Both the position numbers and the translations under genes were made by a program. A DNA stretch of 39,806 bases, from the NCBI RefSeq assembly GCF_014904695.1, contig NZ_JACXXN010000044.1, forward strand, positions 1 through 39,806, given 5' to 3'. Below the pieces are notes generated by a model that saw only the letters and a program-made list of their open reading frames with translations, made no database searches and was not told the origin of the DNA. This document shows positions 7,278-18,900 of the stretch, in pieces; position 1 is the stretch's first letter; each line of letters starts with the position of its first letter. The stretch comes from Nostoc sp. MG11 (lineage in GTDB: Bacteria > Cyanobacteriota > Cyanobacteriia > Cyanobacteriales > Nostocaceae).

Positions 7278-7286
7278 ATAAATCAA

Positions 7287-7508
7287 TCCTTTGATACATC
7301 CTGGGGTTATTATTTGGCTGAATCTAACATCCTCAATCCAAAATTATCAAATCCCCGGATTTATCCGTAACAAATAAAAACTGACTAAACCTTCTGCTTA
7401 TATACCCAGGATTTTTGATAATTTCCAAACCTCATGTCTATTTTATTAGGATTTTAATTATTATTTTTGCATAAAAAATACACAATAACCATCATTTACA
7501 AGTAGTTC
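7287..7508. other. Intergenic region upstream of devB
   Basis: 222 bases, AT-rich, no coding frame. CCAAAATTATCAAATCC near 7339 and GGATTTTTGATAATTTCC near 7409 are imperfect inverted repeats and could form a hairpin in the leader of devB or the tail of the preceding gene. Confidence 0.4.
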
Positions 7509-7994
7509 TTACACGCGTTGCCAAGTCAGATGAAAAGATACGTTTCCAGCAAGAGGTGAAATTAGTACAAGCTTATCTCCAGAGAATTCAACAGTTCGTT
7601 CTAAGTCTGTACCAGTCCAATCTGGAACTAAACTAACTTCAACGTGGTGAATAACTCTGTTATCTATAATTTCATATTTACCGCTATAAGAAATGTAGTT
7701 TCTTGCTGCTTGAAAATATCTCAAAATTGCTTTTATATATTTTAATATATCTACTATTAACTGCGGTTTTAATGCCACATTTCTAAATTCTTGCATTTCT
7801 GCTATCGACATTTCAAGATTAAGGCGATCGCTCGTCATAATTGAGGCACACATATACCCATCCTGGGTATAGATGATATAGCCAACAGGACTTTTGCCAA
7901 ATGGATAATCAATTTTTTCTGAATCTATAGACTTAAAATCAATTAACTTCCAAGTTCCTACTAAATCATTTTCTGAAACTACACTTTGTATCAT
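7509..7994 (-). CDS. Lipocalin-like domain protein
   Basis: A 161-residue protein with the opening pattern of the lipocalin-like family (PF13924 type): LVGTWKLIDF at 11-20, then FGKSPVGYIIYTQDGYMCASIM (about 32-53). Later strands include VIHHVEVSLVPDWTGTDLERTVEFSGDKL. There is no signal peptide, so it is cytoplasmic. Members often sit in secondary-metabolite clusters, where they are thought to bind or convert small hydrophobic molecules. It lies on the same strand as the DUF2358-type gene and near the PKS, which suggests a tailoring or binding role. Function is inferred only. Confidence 0.65.
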   Translation of the reverse strand: MIQSVVSENDLVGTWKLIDFKSIDSEKIDYPFGKSPVGYIIYTQDGYMCASIMTSDRLNLEMSIAEMQEFRNVALKPQLIVDILKYIKAILRYFQAARNYISYSGKYEIIDNRVIHHVEVSLVPDWTGTDLERTVEFSGDKLVLISPLAGNVSFHLTWQRV

Positions 7995-8177
7995 TATTTA
8001 TCAATCCTGATGATTTATACTTTATTACTGACCTCACTTTTGGCACATAATTAAATGCAGATGCCTGAGATCTACACAAACAATATTTTGCTATTGACGT
8101 AGATAGTCAAATAAACAGCGCTCACTGCTACAAAGAAAGACTTGTAGGCTTTAATCGCAACTGACACAATTGTGGAG

Positions 8178-8567
8178 CTATATTAACTGGAAAAGCTGTT
8201 TCAAAACATCAAAGGCGGGTATATCCCAATAATCAATATGCTTAACAATTAGCCCATCATCATTCAGTTCTGCTTCACTCCGCCCTGGTATATTAACCCG
8301 AGGTTGCCACGGGAAGGGGGCAGTCCAACTGAGCATCCATTGAGTTTTGATTGTGTTTCCAGACTGAGTAAGTTCAAGGAGATTGAGTTTTACATCAATC
8401 AGACCAGCGGTGATCAAATCAATCATTTGCTTATACATTTCAACGCCCTGAAACTTATTAAAAGGATCTTCAAAATAGAAATCCTCTGTGTATATGCTAT
8501 AGTTCTGGTCGTTGGGAAATTTTTCGTAATCTTGTTTGAGAATGGAAACAGTATCTAATTGTTGCAT
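8178..8567 (-). CDS. DUF2358 / SnoaL-like (NTF2-fold) protein
   Basis: A 129-residue protein. The arrangement DYEKFPNDQNYSIYTEDFYFEDPFNKFQG followed by WMLSWTAPFPWQPRVNIPGRSE and LIVKHIDYWDI is characteristic of DUF2358, a cyanobacterial and plastid family with an NTF2-like fold. Such cone-shaped folds bind small molecules and in some pathways act as cyclases or hydrolases. Together with the lipocalin-like neighbour it may serve the nearby polyketide. No catalytic role can be assigned from the sequence. Confidence 0.7.
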   Translation of the reverse strand: MQQLDTVSILKQDYEKFPNDQNYSIYTEDFYFEDPFNKFQGVEMYKQMIDLITAGLIDVKLNLLELTQSGNTIKTQWMLSWTAPFPWQPRVNIPGRSEAELNDDGLIVKHIDYWDIPAFDVLKQLFQLI

Positions 8568-8658
8568 CTTTTAACCTATGACTTGAAAGCTAAGCATTGC
8601 ACATCTGCAAAATGAAACTAGATGTTTTATATCCTGGTATCTCTTTTTTAGATAGTTT

Positions 8659-8704
8659 CTATTGCTCCTTGAAACTTAACTATGTAACTTCCAAGGAGCA
8701 ATAG
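8659..8704 (-). terminator. 3' stem-loop after the PEP-CTERM gene
   Basis: A perfect 13-bp inverted repeat, CTATTGCTCCTTG (8659-8671) and CAAGGAGCAATAG (8692-8704), with a 20-nt loop begins 11 bases after the stop of the PEP-CTERM gene. A clear U-tract is missing, so it may be a stabilising hairpin rather than a classical intrinsic terminator. Confidence 0.55.
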
Positions 8705-8714
8705 CTATTACCAG

Positions 8715-9335
8715 CTATTCAGAGATTTTTCTAAAGTACTTGCGCTTCATTTTCAAACCTGCACCAAAAAGACCAGCTGTCATAACTCCTAAAATGGAAG
8801 CAGGCTCAGGTACAGGTGTAAATTTTACTGAAAAAACTTCACTAACATTTCCTGTAGGCACAATATTGCTTAACTCTGCTCCTCCTAAATTCACAGCATA
8901 CTCTAGCGGACTGCCAGCAGATGATGTATTGCCACCCCAACTGATGACTGAGGTTACTTTATTATCAGCAGAGTTACCCACCCATGTTCCACTGTTATCA
9001 TTCGGAATGATACCACTTAGGATTTTATCCACAGGAACACTAAAAGAAGATCCTGTAAAATCGACTAATTCCACGGGACGGGGAGAGAATGGGACATCTG
9101 AAGAATTTACTTTAACTGAATTTAGAGTCAATTTGACTAAATCAGCATTAGTATAATTGCTGTCTGATTGCCAGTCGTCTCGCAGTTCTATAAAACCGTC
9201 AAACTCTACAGCAGAGTTTAAAAGAGCTTTCAAGGTGAGACTTACCGCATGAGCTGGCTTAGCTTGTACTACAGCGCAACTAATAGCAGCTGTACAAATA
9301 GCTACACTGCAAACTTTTTTCAGAAGTGAGATCAT
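8715..9335 (-). CDS. PEP-CTERM sorting-domain protein
   Basis: A 206-residue secreted protein. Residues 1-30 form a signal peptide (SVAICTAAISCAVVQAKPAHA). The C-terminus is a textbook PEP-CTERM tripartite signal: VPEPASILG, a hydrophobic helix (VMTAGLFGAGL) and a basic tail (KMKRKYFRK). Such proteins are sorted and cut by an exosortase (cyanoexosortase) and placed at the cell surface or released into exopolysaccharide. The middle is Ser/Asn/Val-rich and beta-like with no domain I recognise. AAGGAG precedes the ATG. It diverges from the PKS gene across an 878-base spacer. Confidence 0.85.
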   Translation of the reverse strand: MISLLKKVCSVAICTAAISCAVVQAKPAHAVSLTLKALLNSAVEFDGFIELRDDWQSDSNYTNADLVKLTLNSVKVNSSDVPFSPRPVELVDFTGSSFSVPVDKILSGIIPNDNSGTWVGNSADNKVTSVISWGGNTSSAGSPLEYAVNLGGAELSNIVPTGNVSEVFSVKFTPVPEPASILGVMTAGLFGAGLKMKRKYFRKISE

Positions 9336-10213
9336 TAAGCTTTTACTCCTTAAGTTGAGAAAATTGCACAGTTACTTGCCATGTATATTACATCAGATTG
9401 TGTAATAAGTGAGTTTAAAAAAAAGAGCAAATTGGGTTAAGAAAGAGCTGTATTGCCAAAAAAAACAAGCGAAGCTTAAGCACAAGCGATTCAATAACTT
9501 TATCAACGAACTGCGAACAAACGATTTTTTACAAAGCTGTCAAATTTCAGTACAGTGGTTTTATTTGCTTCAGTAATGTAAAAAATAATACTACTGTCTT
9601 AAGAGTAGTTAGTGAAGTAAAAAAAAACTAAAAAGCCTACTAATAAAGTGTGGATTCAAAGCCGATTATTGCAAAAAATCTTTTGAAATAAAGTAACAAT
9701 TTCGTAAACTAAATTACTTGTTTGTCTTCAGTATTTTTATAAGTTTAGTAGTTTTAATTAATACGCAAAAATATCTTAACTATTTTTGGAAAGCAAAATT
9801 TTACAGGCAAAGTTTTTAATTTAGCGAGTTTGTTGCTTGACCTTTGGCGTTTAACCAGGGTAATCTAAATTTCAGGTACGATTTATAAAGTTAAGTATTA
9901 AAAAATAAGGTAATTAAGTGTCAACCTTGCTACTACTGTGTAAATCCTAGCTGACCAGATAGAAAAAGCGTTCTATAGTACTGAATCTTGATAGAGTTTC
10001 CATAGATAATCATAGGTGTCATTCTATTTTAAATAATTTGGTTTTAGTATCTTGTTGTGTCGGTAAAACGAGTGATTTAACCATTAACAATGTGATGACA
10101 ATTAGTTAAAATATTTTTGGGAAGACGCTGACAAGATATTGCTATTAAGGATTGAATCCTAGCCAAAAACTATATCAACAGTCACTAACCTCACGACATT
10201 ACTGAGGTAAAAG
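9336..10213. other. Long divergent intergenic region upstream of the PKS
   Basis: 878 bases without a credible gene between the divergent PEP-CTERM and PKS genes. It is strongly AT-rich. A small inverted repeat ACTACT/AGTAGT flanks CTTAAG near 9590-9610. The region must hold both promoters, but I cannot place -10/-35 boxes with confidence. A GAGGT ribosome site stands before the PKS ATG. Confidence 0.5.
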
Positions 10214-12466
10214 ATGGTAAATAAAACACACATGGAAAGCAAAAATAATTTTCGCTCATTGGAAAGATGGAAAAATGAAATTGCTATTGTTGGGATGGCT
10301 TGTCGTTTTCCTGGAGCTAATGACTACAATCAGTTTTGGCAAAATCTAGAGCATGGAGTAAATAGCGTAACTGAAATTCCTGCTGAGAGATGGCAACTGA
10401 GTAATTTTTATTCTCCACTGCTTCAACAACCTAATAAAAGTATTAGTAAATGGGGTGGATTTGTTCAAGAAGTAGATCAGTTTGATGCTTCATTTTTTGG
10501 CATTTCTCCTCGTGAAGCTATCCGAATAGACCCTCAGCAAAGGTTGATGCTTGAGTTGAGTTGGTTGTGTTTGGAAGATGCTGGATATTCACCACTGGAA
10601 TTATCAGGCAGTTCTATAGGTGTTTTTATCGGGGCTTGTAGTTATGACTCAATTTTGACATTGAATGAAGAAGAGATTGATGTACATAGTGGAACAGGCA
10701 GCTGGACTACTATGATTCCAAATCGGATTTCCGCTTATTTTAATTTTTCTGGGCCAAGTCTTCCTGTTGATACAGCTTGCTCAAGTTCTTTAGTCGCTAT
10801 TCATCAAGCTATTAATGCTTTGAAAGAACAGGAATGTGACCAAGCACTAGTGGGTGGAATTAGTGTGTTGTTGTCGCCAACAACATACATCCAAATGAGT
10901 CAGCAGAATATGTTATCTCCAAGAGGAAAATGTAGAACTTTCGACAGTGGAGCCGATGGTTATGTGCGTGGAGAAGGGGCAGGGGTAATTTTATTAAAAC
11001 CCTTAGAAAAAGCTATTCAAGATAAAGATTATATCCATGGTGTAATCAAAGGCAGTGCTGTTAATCATGGTGGGAAAGCAAGAACGTTAACATCTCCCAA
11101 TATTTATGCTCAAGCCAAAGTAATTCGTGCTGCTCATCAAAAAGCTGACATTGCTCCTAATACTATTTCTTACATAGAAACTCACGGAACTGGTACTCCT
11201 TTAGGAGATCCCATTGAAATCAACGGTCTTAAAAGAGCTTTCAGGCAAAAGGAAGCACAAGGAGAGTATGAACTAACCCAATCTAAACACTCTTATTGTG
11301 GTCTAGGAACAGTAAAAACGAATGTAGGACATTTGGAAGGTGCTGCGGGAATTGCTGGGGTAATAAAAGTTCTGTTAGCAATGAAACATAGAAAATTACC
11401 CAAGCTACTTAACTTTGAACAATTGAATCCGCATATTAAGTTAGAGGGTAGTCCATTCTATATTGTCTTAGAAAATCAGAACTGGGAGCAAATTAAAACA
11501 CAAAAAGGTGAAACAATACCACGGCGCAGTGGGGTAAGCGCTTTTGGTATTGGTGGTACCAACGCTCATATAGTGTTGGAAGAAGCACCCTCTCAATTGC
11601 AGAATAAAAATGTTATCAAAAATGAAGACTATATAGAACGGTCATTACAGATACTAACTCTATCAGCCAAAACAGAAACAGCACTGCAAGAGTTAGTCAC
11701 AAACTACCACAAATATCTTCTAAGCGACACACAAACAGAACTAACAGATATCTGTTACACAGCGAACACAGGACGTGCTCACTTCAATCATCGATTGGCA
11801 TTCATCGCCGCGAATAAACAAGAATTAGCAGAAAAACTACATCAATACCAAAGCAAAGAACAACTAACAGGGATAACATCAGGAAAAATCTCCAGCAGTA
11901 CCAGTTGCAGAAAAATAGCATTTTTGTTTACAGGTCAAGGTTCGCAATATGTGAACATGGGAAGACAACTGTATCAAACCCAAGCAGTATTTCGTGCTGC
12001 GGTAGACCAATGTGAGCAAATCCTGGGTAGTCAACTAGAATATCCTCTACTAGAAATACTCTATCCATCCACAACTGAGGCAGAAAGTTTATCGCGGCTG
12101 AATCAAACAGCCTACACTCAAATAGCACTGTTTGCGGTAGAGTATGCCCTAGCGCAATTGTGGCAATCATGGGGAATCAAACCAGATGTCGTAGTCGGTC
12201 ACAGCGTAGGTGAATACGTAGCCGCAACCATAGCTGGAATCATCAGTTTAGAAGATGGTCTGAAACTGATTGTAGCTAGAGGCTCATTGATGCAACAGTT
12301 GAGTGGCGAAGGCGAAATGGTAGCAGTGATGGCATCAGCACAGCAAGTAGAATCACTGCTGAGTGAGTATGCACAGACGGTTTCCCTGGCAGCGATAAAC
12401 GCACCACAAAACGTAGTCATTTCCGGGGAAAAGACCGCAATCGCAGCGATTTGTCAACAGTTGTAA
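10214..12466 (+). CDS. Type I PKS, 5' part (KS and first half of AT), ends at an internal stop
   Basis: 750 codons of a modular PKS. The ketosynthase is complete: active-site C189 in DTACSSSL, H324 in ETHGTGT and H373 in TNVGHLEG. The acyltransferase begins at FTGQGSQYV (572-580) and has the nucleophile S664 in GHSVGEYVA, then stops at a TAA (12464-12466). The frame continues without shift into the next entry, so this is the N-terminal fifth of a 3677-residue megasynthase. The second PKS has TCA at the equivalent codon. As written the AT domain is cut before its HAFH substrate motif and cannot be active. No loading module or starter ACP is present, so the starter unit must come in trans. Confidence 0.9.
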   Translation: MVNKTHMESKNNFRSLERWKNEIAIVGMACRFPGANDYNQFWQNLEHGVNSVTEIPAERWQLSNFYSPLLQQPNKSISKWGGFVQEVDQFDASFFGISPREAIRIDPQQRLMLELSWLCLEDAGYSPLELSGSSIGVFIGACSYDSILTLNEEEIDVHSGTGSWTTMIPNRISAYFNFSGPSLPVDTACSSSLVAIHQAINALKEQECDQALVGGISVLLSPTTYIQMSQQNMLSPRGKCRTFDSGADGYVRGEGAGVILLKPLEKAIQDKDYIHGVIKGSAVNHGGKARTLTSPNIYAQAKVIRAAHQKADIAPNTISYIETHGTGTPLGDPIEINGLKRAFRQKEAQGEYELTQSKHSYCGLGTVKTNVGHLEGAAGIAGVIKVLLAMKHRKLPKLLNFEQLNPHIKLEGSPFYIVLENQNWEQIKTQKGETIPRRSGVSAFGIGGTNAHIVLEEAPSQLQNKNVIKNEDYIERSLQILTLSAKTETALQELVTNYHKYLLSDTQTELTDICYTANTGRAHFNHRLAFIAANKQELAEKLHQYQSKEQLTGITSGKISSSTSCRKIAFLFTGQGSQYVNMGRQLYQTQAVFRAAVDQCEQILGSQLEYPLLEILYPSTTEAESLSRLNQTAYTQIALFAVEYALAQLWQSWGIKPDVVVGHSVGEYVAATIAGIISLEDGLKLIVARGSLMQQLSGEGEMVAVMASAQQVESLLSEYAQTVSLAAINAPQNVVISGEKTAIAAICQQL

Positions 12467-12972
12467 TCTCAAGGCATCAAAACAAAACGCTTGCAAGTAT
12501 CCCATGCGTTTCATTCCCCATTGATGACACCGATGTTAGCAGAATTTGAAGTTATTGCTAATCAAATCACCTATCATCAGCCGCAAATTCCGCTAATATC
12601 CAACCTGACTGGAGAGATTGCACCCTCTCAAATCACAACGGCGCAATATTGGCTAGACCATGTACGCCAGCCAGTAATGTTCGCTCAGAGTATGCAGACT
12701 TTATCGGCTCAAGGTTATGAGGTGTTTTTAGAAGTTGGGCCACAACCGCATTTGTTGGGTATGGGACGGCAGTGTTTGCCGCAACAGGTGGGTGTGTGGT
12801 TAGCTTCCATGCGTACTGGTGTTTCTGAGTGGCAACAGATGCTTTCGAGTTTGGCACAGTTATATGTGCAGGGTGTGGCTGTTGACTGGTCAGGATTTGA
12901 GCGCGATTATCAGCGCCACAAGGTCGTTTTGCCTACTTATCCTTTCCAACGCCAGCGCTATTGGATTGAAAT
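11636..12972 (+). repeat. AT-domain repeat, copy 1 (1337 bp)
   Basis: Reading both copies line by line, this segment matches 22803-24139 with a constant offset of 11167 and one difference only: A at 12465 against C at 23632, which creates the stop. It starts in the KS-AT linker (ERSLQILTLSAK) and ends in the post-AT linker (after QRQRYWIE). The sequence on both sides is clearly different between the two PKS genes. Confidence 0.95.
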
Positions 12973-15900
12973 TAAAAATAGAAGATCTAAAGAACAATGC
13001 CTATTAAGGGGAATAGTTCTCCACCCCTTGCTGGGTCAAAAACTTTACTTAGCAGGTTTAGATAAACAATATCGTTTTGAATCTTTCCTCGCTGAAGATG
13101 AGCCAGCTTACCTCAGCCATCATAAAGTATTTGACAAAGCTCTGTTCCCGACAACTGCATACTTAGAAATGGCTCTAGCTGCGGGGATGAATCGACTTGG
13201 TACTTCTCATCTGGTGGTAGAAGATTTAGTAATTGGACGAGGATTGATTTTACCAACAGGGGAAATCAAAACAGTCCAGACAATTCTTACTTTACTAGAA
13301 AAAGAAAACTACCAATTCCAAATATTCACTCAACAGCAACAGGAAAACCAAGACGAAGTTCCTTGGATACTTCATGCCCAAGGAAAAATCCGACCTGACA
13401 AAGCAAACAAACCTTTTGCAACTGAAGACCTGGAAAAATACAAAGTAGAGTGTACTCGGTCTGTAGAAGTTAAACAACATTATCAACAAAGCCGACAACG
13501 AGGCATTGACTACGGAGTTAGTTTCCAAGGAATCGAACAGTTGTGGTCGGGTTCAAATCAGGCATTGGGTAAGATTAAGTTGCCTTTTGAACTGTTAGAA
13601 GAAGCCTCAGACTACCAGTTACATCCAGCTTTACTAGATGCTGCTTTGCAGGTCATCAATCATGCACTGCCAGAAATAGACAGCAATCAAACTTATTTAC
13701 CAGTCAGAATCGACCAGTTTAGAGTGTATTGTCGTCCTAAACTGAATTTGTGGGCGATCGCATCAGTAACTGCACCTCAGGTCAAAAATGGAGACAGTTT
13801 AACTACGCAAGTGACTTTGGTAAATGATGAAGGAGAAATCATTGCCACAGTCACAGGCTTACAAGTTAAACGAGCTACTCCTCAAACCTTGCTCCAAACT
13901 GAACCTGAATCCATCACTAATTGGCTGTACGAAGTAGAATGGAAAGCCAAACCCCGTTTTGGTCGTCTGCTACCTCCTGATTATTTGCTTAGCCCTACAA
14001 AAATAGAGCAAAAATTGAGTCGCTCCTCAACAGAATTAGTAGCACCAGCAGACTTAAACAGTTACAAAGAAATCGCAACTCAGTTAGAAGAATTGAGTGC
14101 CGAATATATAATTCAGGCATTTTTGCAATTAGGCTGGCAATTCCCGCTAGGAGCAGTCTTCTCCACAGATTTTGCAGTTACAAGCTTAGGCATAATTCCC
14201 AGCCATCAAAGATTGTGCCATCGGATGCTCCAGATACTAGCAGAAGTGGGGATTGTACAGGCAAATCAGCAGCAGTGGCAAGTTTTAGAAACCTTAGAAG
14301 CAGTTAACCCAGAATCGAAAACCCAGACCTTACTCAGTCAATATCCAAATGCGATCGCAGAGTTGACTTTACTGCATCATTGTGCATCTCAACTCGCTGG
14401 GGTTTTACAAGGAGTTATCGACCCAGTACAACTAGTATTCCCTGAAGGAGATTTAACAACTGCAACTCAACTTTATCAAGAATCCCCGGTAGCTAAAGTG
14501 ATGAACACTCTAGTGCAAAAAGTCATTACTCAAGCCAGTGAAAATTTACCACAACACCGAGGGATACGGTTGTTAGAAATTGGTGCGGGTACTGGAGGCA
14601 CCACCAGCTATATTCTGCCTCATCTAAATCCCAGCCAAACGGAATATGTGTTTACAGATATTGGGGTGTTATTCACTACCAAAGCCCAAGAAAAATTCTC
14701 AGACTATCCGTTTGTCAGCTATCAAGCCCTAGATATAGAAGCAGACCCCACAACCCAAGGATTGAAATCACATCAATACGATGTGATTATTGCTGCCAAC
14801 GTGCTTCATGCCACAGCTAATCTAACTCAAACCATGACCCATGTGCGGCAATTATTAGCACCAGGGGGATTATTGCTGTTGGTGGAAGGAACAATCCGTC
14901 AACGATGGTTAGATTTAATTTTTGGGTTGTTAGAAGGTTGGTGGAAATTTAGCGACTGGGAATTACGACCAGACTATCCTCTACTGAGTAGAACTAAGTG
15001 GCAGCAATTGCTAAATCAAACTGGTTTTACACAAATGGTCGCTTTACCAGAGCTTGATGGATTGGGAGAAGCTTTATCTCAACAAGCAGTAATTGTTGCT
15101 CAAGCGAATGCAAATCAGATAAAGTTATCATTATCTTTGGACACAAATTGGTTAATTTTGGCAGATGAACAGGGAATTGCCCAAACATTAGCCACTCAAT
15201 TGCGTTCTGTGGGGGCTGTGTGTACATTAATATTTGTTGGGAAGAAATATCAACAACTCTCACCAACAGAATTTACGCTCAACCCAGAACATCCAGAAGA
15301 ATTTCAACAACTGATAGCGCAAATCACAACCCACTCGCCGAATTTATACGGTGTAGTTCAATGTTGGACTCTAGAAGCAGGAATTGGTTCAACAATCAGT
15401 GGTCAAGAGTTGCAGAGCTTAACAAAACTAGGGTGTGGCACCACATTATCTCTAGTACAAGCTTTAGTCAAAGGAAAATTATCCCAATCACCACGTTTAT
15501 GGTTAGTTACCCAAGGAGCGCAACCAGTCCCAGATAGTATTCCTGTAGTATCTGGGGTAGCACAATCTTCATTATGGGGGATGGGGAAAGTCATCGACTT
15601 AGAACACCCAGAACTCAAATGTGTACGGATTGATTTAGACCCGAACCAGACTGTAGAGAAAAAAGGCTTAGCACTGTGGTCAGAAATTTGGTCAGAAGAT
15701 AAAGAAGACCAAGTAGCTCTGCGAGAGGATTGGCGTTATGTAGCACGTTTAGTTAGTAGTCGTCTCCGACAACAGACTCTTGACCAACAACAGCAAATAC
15801 CCACAGAGCCATTCCGGCTGACCACATCAGAAAGAGGTACTTTAGACAACCTAATTCTCCAATCAACAACTAGACACTCTCCAAAACCCGATGAAGTGGA

Positions 15901-18900
15901 AATTCGGGTCAGAGCAACAGGACTCAATTTCCTTGATGTAGTAGCCGCATTAGGCTTGATTCCCAAGCAAGTAGATGGAGTATCTCAACAGCACCTGTTA
16001 GAGATGGATAGTTTCGGTAGGGAATGTGCTGGGGAAATCGTAGCTGTGGGAGAAAGAGTTACCAGGTTGAAAGTGGGAGACTCTGTAATTGCTATGGCTG
16101 CTGGTAGTTTTAGCCAATATGTCATCGTCAATGCCCAGTTTGTAACTCTCAAACCAGACAATCTCAGCTTTGAGGAAGCCGCATCAATTCCGGTTAATTT
16201 CTTAACTGCCTATTACGCTCTACACCATGTAGCGCAGATTTCTGCTAGCGATCGCATTTTAATCCATGCGGCCGCTGGCGGAACAGGAATGGCAGCAGTT
16301 CAAATAGCCAAGCTTGCTGGGGCCGAAGTGTTTGCTACCGCTAGTCCACCCAAATGGGAAGCCCTACGAAAAATGGGTGTCAAACACATTATGAATTCCC
16401 GGAACGTGGATTTTGCTGAGCAAGTGATGGCAATTACTCATGGTGAAGGTGTGAATGTTGTATTCAACTCTTTGACATCAGGGAACTTTATCACCAAGAG
16501 TCTATCAGTAGTTAGCTCCCAAGGTCGGTTTGTGGAAATTGGCAAGCGAGGAGTTTGGGACTCCAGCCAAGTAGCACAAGTGAGACCGGATGTGTCTTAC
16601 TGGGTGGTTGATTTAGTAAGAGAATCTCAACAGCAACCAGAGTTAATTCAGTCAATGTTGCAAGAGTTGCTCGGTAAGTTCTCTCAAAATTTACTACAAC
16701 CAACGTCATTAAAGATTTTTGCGATCGCAGATGTCATCAATGCCTTCCGTTACATGCAACAAGCCAAACACATTGGCAAAATTGTAGTCACTCAAACAGC
16801 ACAAACAACTCATACCGTAACGTCAACGCCTTTGAAGTTCCGAGAAGATGGGACTTACTTAATTACAGGCGGACTAGGAGGTTTGGGACTATTGGTGGCA
16901 CGCTGGATGGTAGAACAGGGAGCTAAGCATTTAGTTTTAGTCAGCCGCCGTCCGCCTGATGATGCTGCTGCAAGTAAATTAGCTGAGTTAAAAGCAGCCG
17001 GAACCCAAGTCATAGTAGAAACAGCCGATGTATCGGAATATGCAGCAATGGCTAGGGTGTTAGATAACATCAACCAGTCAACTCCCCCACTAGCAGGGAT
17101 AATTCACTCAGTTGGCGTATTATCAGATGGGGTGCTGCAAAACCAGAGTTGGTCTAGTTTTGAGCAAGTGATGGCTCCAAAAGTCCAGGGAGCTTGGCAT
17201 TTACATCAATTGACCCAAAACCAGCCATTAGACTTTTTTGTACTGTTTTCTTCGGCAGCATCTTTGTTGGGTTCCCCTGGTCAAGGAAACCATTCGGCAG
17301 CTAATGCTTTTCTCGATGCTTTAGCCCATTATCGCAGAGCAATGGGACTATCTGGTTTGAGTATTCATTGGGGTGCGGTTGCTCAAATTGGAGAAGCAGC
17401 CGAGCGAGGTGCAGATATTAGAGCGCAACAGAGTGGCATGGGTGCCATCGCTCCCGACCAGGTAATCAAAGCTTTGGAACTCATCATGAGTAATACTGCT
17501 GTAGAAGTTGGGGTAGTACCTATTGATTGGTCAGCATGGCAAGACAAAGTTGCAAAATGGCCATTCTTAGCAGACTGGGAAAATGTAACTTCGACAATGG
17601 TTACTCAAAACGACCAACTTTTAGAAAAACTCAAGCGCATTAAAGGTAATGAACGAGAAAACATCCTCAGAACTCACCTCCAAAACGAAATTGCTCAAGT
17701 CTTAGGCATGAAAACTGCTGACATCGATGCTAAACAACCTCTCAACTTAATGGGAATCGACTCTTTAATGGCTGTGGAATTACGCAACCGCATTAAAACC
17801 AAATTAGAGGTAGACGTTCCGATTACGAAATTTATCGAAGGCGACAGCATTGTTAGTCTTTCCGCAGACATTAGCCAACAACTTAGTCAAAGCAATCAAA
17901 CTCCATCAGAAACATCTCTACCAACTATTGTCACTAACCCTGACCAACGTTATCAACCTTTTCCTCTCAATGAAATTCAGCAAGCCTATTGGTTAGGGCG
18001 TCAACAAATCTTCGACTTGGGTAATATTGCCACCCATCTTTACATAGAAGTAGACTGTGAAAACTTAAATCTAGAGCGCCTCAACCAAGCTTGGCAGAAA
18101 TTAATTGCACACCACGATATGCTGCGGATGGTAGTAGTTGCGGACGCTCAACAACAAGTTCTTCAGCAAGTACCTACCTACGAAATTAAAGTTTTGGATT
18201 TGGCTCAAGAGCCTCTTCAAACGATTACTTCCGAACTCGCAGTAATTCGTGAGCAAATGTCTCACGAGATTTTACCAGCGAACCAGTGGCCTTTGTTTAA
18301 CATCCAAGCTACTTGTTTAAATCAACAAATCCGGTTACATATCAGCCTTGATTTATTAATAGCTGATGCCTGGAGTATCTATCTGATATTCACTCAATGG
18401 ATGCAGTTGTATGAAGCTCCTGAAAGTTCACTTCCAGCCTTAGAATTATCATTCCGAGACTATGTACTAGGGGAATTAGCCCTCAAAGATAGCCCACAAT
18501 ATCACCGTTGTCAGAAATATTGGTTCGACCGTCTTGATAGCTTACCACCTGCCCCAGAAATTCCTCTCAGTCAACCGATTTCTGCAATTACCCAACCTCG
18601 GTTCCAGCGTCGCAGTGCTAAATTGTCTCCAATTCATTGGCAGCAATTACAGCAAAAAGCTCGTAAGGCGAATTTAACTCCTTCTGGGTTGTTGTTAACT
18701 GCTTTTGCTGACATCTTAAATCTTTGGAGTAAATCTCCTAAATTTACCATCAATCTCACCCTATTTAACCGCCTTCCCATACATCCTCAAGTTAACCAGC
18801 TAGTGGGAGATTTTACCTCTTTAATTTTGCTAGAGGTGGATAACTCGGTCGCAACGTCATTTATGAATCGCGCTCAAAACCTGCAAAAGCAACTTTGGCA

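Noticed and set aside
11928-12857. Reverse-strand frames of 73-80 codons within the AT domain, repeated exactly in the second PKS
   Set aside because: They are duplicated only because the AT block is duplicated; they lie antisense to strongly coding sequence and show no independent coding signs.
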